Positions 4,853 to 7,110 of a stretch of DNA of 7,110 nucleotides are shown piece by piece. Source of the stretch: Candidatus Sericytochromatia bacterium (GTDB lineage: Bacteria; Cyanobacteriota; Sericytochromatia; UBA7694; JACMQJ01); assembly GCA_014377055.1 (NCBI GenBank), contig JACMQJ010000078.1, positions 1-7,110 of the forward strand, given 5' to 3'. Numbering within the stretch: the first letter of the stretch is position 1; each line of letters opens with the position of its first letter. The notes below the pieces were generated by a model. The model saw nothing but the letters and a program-made list of their open reading frames with translations. It made no database searches and was not told the origin of the DNA. The position numbers were made by a program, and so were the translations under genes.

Positions 4853-4886
4853 AACTTAAAAGACACATTTTCATAATGTGTCTTTT
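4853..4886 (-). terminator. Intrinsic terminator between infB and rbfA
   Basis: Positions 4858-4869 and 4875-4886 are perfect 12-bp complements around a 5-nt loop. On the minus strand the stem, whose core is GACACATT/AATGTGTC, ends in TTTTAAGTTTT. It lies 20 bp beyond the infB stop and 36 bp before the rbfA ATG, so it should end or attenuate infB transcription before rbfA. Confidence 0.72.
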
Positions 4887-4906
4887 AATTTACATACAAT
4901 TAGATT

Positions 4907-7110
4907 TTATCTAACTTTTACTTGAAGTACATAAGACTCGATAACATCTGATTCTTTAAGATCATGAAATTTATCAATTGATATACCACATTCAAATCCA
5001 CTTGCCACTTCTTTGGCATCATCTTTAAATCTCTTAAGTGCATTGATCTTACCAGTGTGGATAAGCTCTGTTCCTCTATAGATTTTGACTGTACCGTTTC
5101 TGACAACTTTACCCTCAGTTACATAACAACCAGCAACTACGCTTGATTTACCAATAGTAAAGATATTTCTGATTTCGGCCTTACCTGTTAGAACTTCTTC
5201 AAATTCTGGTTCAAGTAATCCCTCAAGTGCTTTTTGTACATCTTCTATTACTCTATATATAATATTGTATGTTCTAATATCTACATTATCTTTTTCAGCT
5301 ATATCTCTAAGCTTTTGATCTACCTTTACATTAAAAGCTATAACAATTGCTGATGAGCTTGCGGCCAATAATATGTCTGATTCACTGAGATCTCCAACGG
5401 CTGAATGAATAATTCTTAGATTAACATCTTGAACCACAATTTTTGATAATGACTGAACAATTGCTTCTCCAGAACCTTGTACATCGGCTTTGATAACCAA
5501 ATTAAGTTCTTTAATCTTTCCTTCTTTAATCTGTTCTGAGATAGATTCAAGATTAAGAGTTCTAACAGGTGATAAGGCTTTTTCTTTTTCATTTAATTGA
5601 GCTATTTCTGCTAATTCCCTTGCTTCCTTATCGGTTGCAACAACTTTAAGTATTTCGCCCGCTAATGGAACAGCTGAATAACCTGTAACTTGAACAGGAG
5701 TTGAAGGTTTTGCTTCTTTAACTTGTTGACCAAGATAATTAAACATTGCTCTTACTTTACCATAAACAGTGCCTATTACGAAGTTGTCACCTACTTTAAG
5801 AGTACCTGCTTGTATTAATACTGTAGCGACTGGTCCCTTACCCTTATCAAGTTTTGACTCAATAATGACACCTTGAGCCATCTTGTTAGGATTGGATCTA
5901 ATATCTTGTAGATCAGCTGTGAGTAAAATCATTTCAAGTAATTCATCAATACCTGTTTTTGCTCTAGCAGAGACAGGAACAGTAACAGTTGTACCACCCC
6001 AATCTTCTGCAACTAGATCATGTTCAGCTAATTGTTGTTTAACTCGGTCAGGATTAGCATCTGCTTTATCCATTTTATTAATAGCAACAATAATTGGAAC
6101 TGATGCAGCCTTTGCATGGTTAATAGCTTCAATAGTTTGTGGCATGATACCATCGTCAGCAGCTACAACCAAAATTGCAATATCTGTTGCTTTAGCACCT
6201 CTGGCACGCATTGCTGTAAAAGCTTCATGACCAGGTGTGTCAAGAAAAGTTATTAATCTATCTTGTATATGAATCTGATATGCACCAATATGTTGAGTAA
6301 TACCACCAGCTTCACCTTCAGTTATTTTTGTCTTTCTGATGGCATCAAGCAATGATGTTTTACCATGATCAACATGACCCATGATTGTCACTACAGGTGG
6401 CCTTGTTTCAAGTAATGAATCATCTTGTGACATTTCTTCTAGCTTGTGCTCAAGAATAATATCTTCTTTACTTTCTTCTGCCTGAATAGTAAATCCATGT
6501 TCAAGAGCAATCTTAGTAATTGTTTCTTTATTAAGCATTTGGTTGACTGTAACCATAATACCTTTCATAAATAATTCCTTGATAATATCTGTTTCTTTGG
6601 CATGAAGTTTTTCAGCAAGATCTTTAACATTCATCCCATCAAATATTTCTATTTCTTTACTAAATTCTTCTTCAACCTCTTCAACAGCTCTACTATCATC
6701 TTTCTTTCTTCTTTTTGTATTTACAGCTTTAGCAAGTTGCTTTGCTTCTTCCTGAAGTTGCTTTCTCTTATATTCGTTATCCCTATCTTTTTTAGACTTA
6801 TTATTTTTTGCTTTATCTGCTGTTGTCGGTCCAGTTTTTGCTCCAACACCACCTGCTGGTGGATAACCTTGACCTTGAGGATTCGGATTTTGCCCTTGAT
6901 AACCTTGACCTGGTGGTCTTGGATTTTGACCTTGATAACCTTGACCTTGAGGTCTTGGATTTTGACCTTGATAACCTTCGCCTTGAGGTCTTGGATTTTG
7001 TCCTTGGTAACCTTCGCCTTGAGGTCTTGGATTTTGTCCTTGATAACCTTGACCTTGAGGTCTTGGATTTTGTCCTTGGTAACCTTGACCTTGAGGTCTT
7101 GGATTTTGTC
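4907..7110 (-). CDS. infB: Translation initiation factor IF-2 (5' end beyond the window)
   Basis: IF-2 is the GTPase that places formylmethionyl-tRNA on the 30S subunit and promotes subunit joining. The frame is open without a stop from 4909 to the window edge, so the true start lies beyond 7110; the first in-window ATG at 6632-6634 is internal, has no Shine-Dalgarno sequence and begins the conserved IF2_N module (MNVKDLAEKL). Upstream of it are a charged Lys/Glu linker (about 6635-6840) and a 12-residue tandem repeat region (6863-7110). The G domain has GHVDHGKT (6356-6379), DTPGHE (6224-6241) and NKMD (6068-6079). Domain II and the C-terminal fMet-tRNA-binding domain follow and end in LQVKVR. 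All GTPase motifs are intact. The core resembles cyanobacterial IF-2, and rbfA follows. Confidence 0.96.
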   Translation of the reverse strand, partial: QNPRPQGQGYQGQNPRPQGQGYQGQNPRPQGEGYQGQNPRPQGEGYQGQNPRPQGQGYQGQNPRPPGQGYQGQNPNPQGQGYPPAGGVGAKTGPTTADKAKNNKSKKDRDNEYKRKQLQEEAKQLAKAVNTKRRKKDDSRAVEEVEEEFSKEIEIFDGMNVKDLAEKLHAKETDIIKELFMKGIMVTVNQMLNKETITKIALEHGFTIQAEESKEDIILEHKLEEMSQDDSLLETRPPVVTIMGHVDHGKTSLLDAIRKTKITEGEAGGITQHIGAYQIHIQDRLITFLDTPGHEAFTAMRARGAKATDIAILVVAADDGIMPQTIEAINHAKAASVPIIVAINKMDKADANPDRVKQQLAEHDLVAEDWGGTTVTVPVSARAKTGIDELLEMILLTADLQDIRSNPNKMAQGVIIESKLDKGKGPVATVLIQAGTLKVGDNFVIGTVYGKVRAMFNYLGQQVKEAKPSTPVQVTGYSAVPLAGEILKVVATDKEARELAEIAQLNEKEKALSPVRTLNLESISEQIKEGKIKELNLVIKADVQGSGEAIVQSLSKIVVQDVNLRIIHSAVGDLSESDILLAASSSAIVIAFNVKVDQKLRDIAEKDNVDIRTYNIIYRVIEDVQKALEGLLEPEFEEVLTGKAEIRNIFTIGKSSVVAGCYVTEGKVVRNGTVKIYRGTELIHTGKINALKRFKDDAKEVASGFECGISIDKFHDLKESDVIESYVLQVKVR
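6863..7110 (-). repeat. 36-bp in-frame tandem repeats in infB
   Basis: Almost seven consecutive 36-bp units (boundaries near 6866, 6902, 6938, 6974, 7010, 7046, 7082) encode GQNPRPQGQGYQ-type 12-mers. The two units nearest the window edge are identical over the 29 bp that can be compared. The unit nearest the conserved core is the most diverged (NPN instead of NPR). Two units have Glu in place of the second Gln, and one has PPG. The array continues past 7110. Confidence 0.93.

Noticed and set aside
5883..6230. 115-codon plus-strand open frame opposite infB
   Set aside because: It is an antisense shadow of the conserved IF-2 GTPase region, with no ribosome binding site or recognisable domain.
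6632..6634. ATG as the true start of infB, or an internal start for a short IF-2 form
   Set aside because: The frame stays open upstream through a sensible IF-2 linker and repeat region, and no Shine-Dalgarno sequence precedes this ATG.
6866..7110. 36-bp repeats as a CRISPR array
   Set aside because: The units follow each other without spacers, keep the IF-2 reading frame open and vary mainly as protein-coding units.

Overview
The window is AT-rich bacterial chromosome DNA. It holds one tRNA gene, five complete protein genes that I can assign with reasonable to high confidence, one plausible small toxin gene, and the 3' part of infB. The IF-2 core and RbfA read like cyanobacterial-lineage proteins, for example the GEAGGITQHIGAY and ARGAKATDIAILVVAADD stretches of IF-2 and the RSELGKR stretch of RbfA. 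No photosynthesis gene is present and the DNA is very AT-rich. My best guess is a non-photosynthetic relative of Cyanobacteria (Melainabacteria/Vampirovibrionia type). That is inference from remembered family sequences, not a search.

Layout from left to right: a consensus-like promoter and tRNA-Met(CAU) (1-127); a minus-strand YbhP-like endonuclease/exonuclease/phosphatase protein (271-1011); a divergent promoter region (1012-1200); a plus-strand toxin-antitoxin-like pair (1201-2344), made of an XRE helix-turn-helix protein fused to a DUF4065/Panacea (SocA-like) domain and, overlapping it by 53 bp, a RelE/ParE-like toxin candidate; a palindrome-rich promoter and a VOC-fold protein (2450-2923); a structured intergenic stretch with two back-to-back hairpins; an exported dienelactone hydrolase (3141-3929); a 494-bp gene-free stretch with several hairpins, including a perfect 25-bp inverted repeat; and then the convergent minus-strand housekeeping pair infB-rbfA (4424-7110). 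infB runs off the right edge.

The housekeeping parts are tRNA-Met and infB-rbfA (translation initiation and 30S maturation). Between them lies an accessory segment of short independent transcription units. The toxin-antitoxin pair is the most likely mobile or defence-related part. The Panacea-type fusion antitoxin appears to be transcribed without a leader, much as phage lambda cI is from PRM, while the toxin has its own Shine-Dalgarno sequence inside the antitoxin gene. The other standout is the N-terminal extension of IF-2: 36-bp tandem repeats encode a Gln/Gly/Tyr/Asn/Pro/Arg-rich 12-residue unit that resembles the oligopeptide repeats of the yeast prion protein Sup35.
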